A stretch of 5,987 nt of DNA from assembly GCA_018384465.1 (NCBI GenBank), contig JAHAYQ010000018.1, positions 1 to 5,987 of the forward strand. Reading direction: 5' to 3'. The translations under genes and the position numbers were made by a program. Below the pieces are notes generated by a model. The model had not been told where the DNA came from. It was given only the letters and a program-made list of their open reading frames with translations, and did no database searches. This DNA is from Myroides sp. GTDB taxonomy: Bacteria > Bacteroidota > Bacteroidia > Flavobacteriales > Flavobacteriaceae. Positions 5,952 to 5,987 of the stretch are shown here, in pieces. Positions within the stretch are counted from its first letter, which is position 1; each line of letters starts with the position of its first letter.

Positions 5952-5984
5952 AAAATCCTGATTTTATCAGGATTTTTTGTTTTT
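5952..5984 (+). terminator. Intrinsic terminator after the tRNA-Leu pair
   Basis: AAAATCCTGA (5952-5961) pairs with TCAGGATTTT (5967-5976) around a five-base loop. T-rich sequence follows to 5984. The stem starts two bases after the discriminator of copy 2, so the 3' trailer is essentially the terminator hairpin. Confidence 0.88.
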
Positions 5985-5987
5985 AAT

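Noticed and set aside
127..5976. The terminators at 127-163 and 5952-5976 share an ATCCTG/CAGGAT core
   Set aside because: The loops and stem ends differ and the shared part is short. It probably reflects common terminator composition in these genomes rather than a mobile repeat.

Overview
The window is AT-rich DNA from a member of the Bacteroidota, most likely a Flavobacteriaceae species. The evidence is a lipoprotein-type Omp85 protein beginning Cys-x-x-TKRVP, an AccD without zinc-ribbon cysteines of the kind I recall from flavobacteria, A/T-rich gene leaders with no Shine-Dalgarno sequence, and promoters matching the Bacteroidota consensus TTG-N17-23-TAnnTTTG. Everything readable is chromosomal housekeeping. 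I see no mobile element, CRISPR array, toxin, phage gene or defence gene, and no convincing new system.

Layout: bases 2-100 are the last codons of an upstream gene, probably an outer-membrane beta-barrel protein. A bidirectional terminator hairpin (127-163) separates it from a convergent SpoU/TrmH-family RNA methyltransferase on the minus strand (186-914). After a 36-bp divergent gap, three plus-strand genes follow: a TamL-like lipidated Omp85 protein (951-3515), class II fructose-bisphosphate aldolase fbaA (3576-4643) and acetyl-CoA carboxylase carboxyltransferase subunit beta accD (4695-5549). A strong hairpin terminator starts four bases after the accD stop. A 105-bp AT-rich gap then leads to a well-formed promoter (5670-5699), a leader hairpin, two nearly identical tRNA-Leu(UAA) genes (5742-5827 and 5865-5950), and a terminator abutting the second tRNA.

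Working together: the three plus-strand genes lie close together. The only candidate internal promoter is a -7 element before fbaA, and accD probably depends on read-through from fbaA. Their roles are envelope biogenesis (TamL), glycolysis/gluconeogenesis (FbaA) and the first committed step of fatty acid synthesis (AccD), so the cluster loosely joins carbon flow to membrane supply. The tRNA pair forms its own transcription unit.

The best items for a second look are the compensatory base-pair change between the two tRNA copies, the hairpin with an alternative fold in the tRNA leader, the AccD without zinc-ligand cysteines, the Omp85 protein with a lipobox and no adjacent tamB, and the 18-bp perfect palindrome between fbaA and accD.
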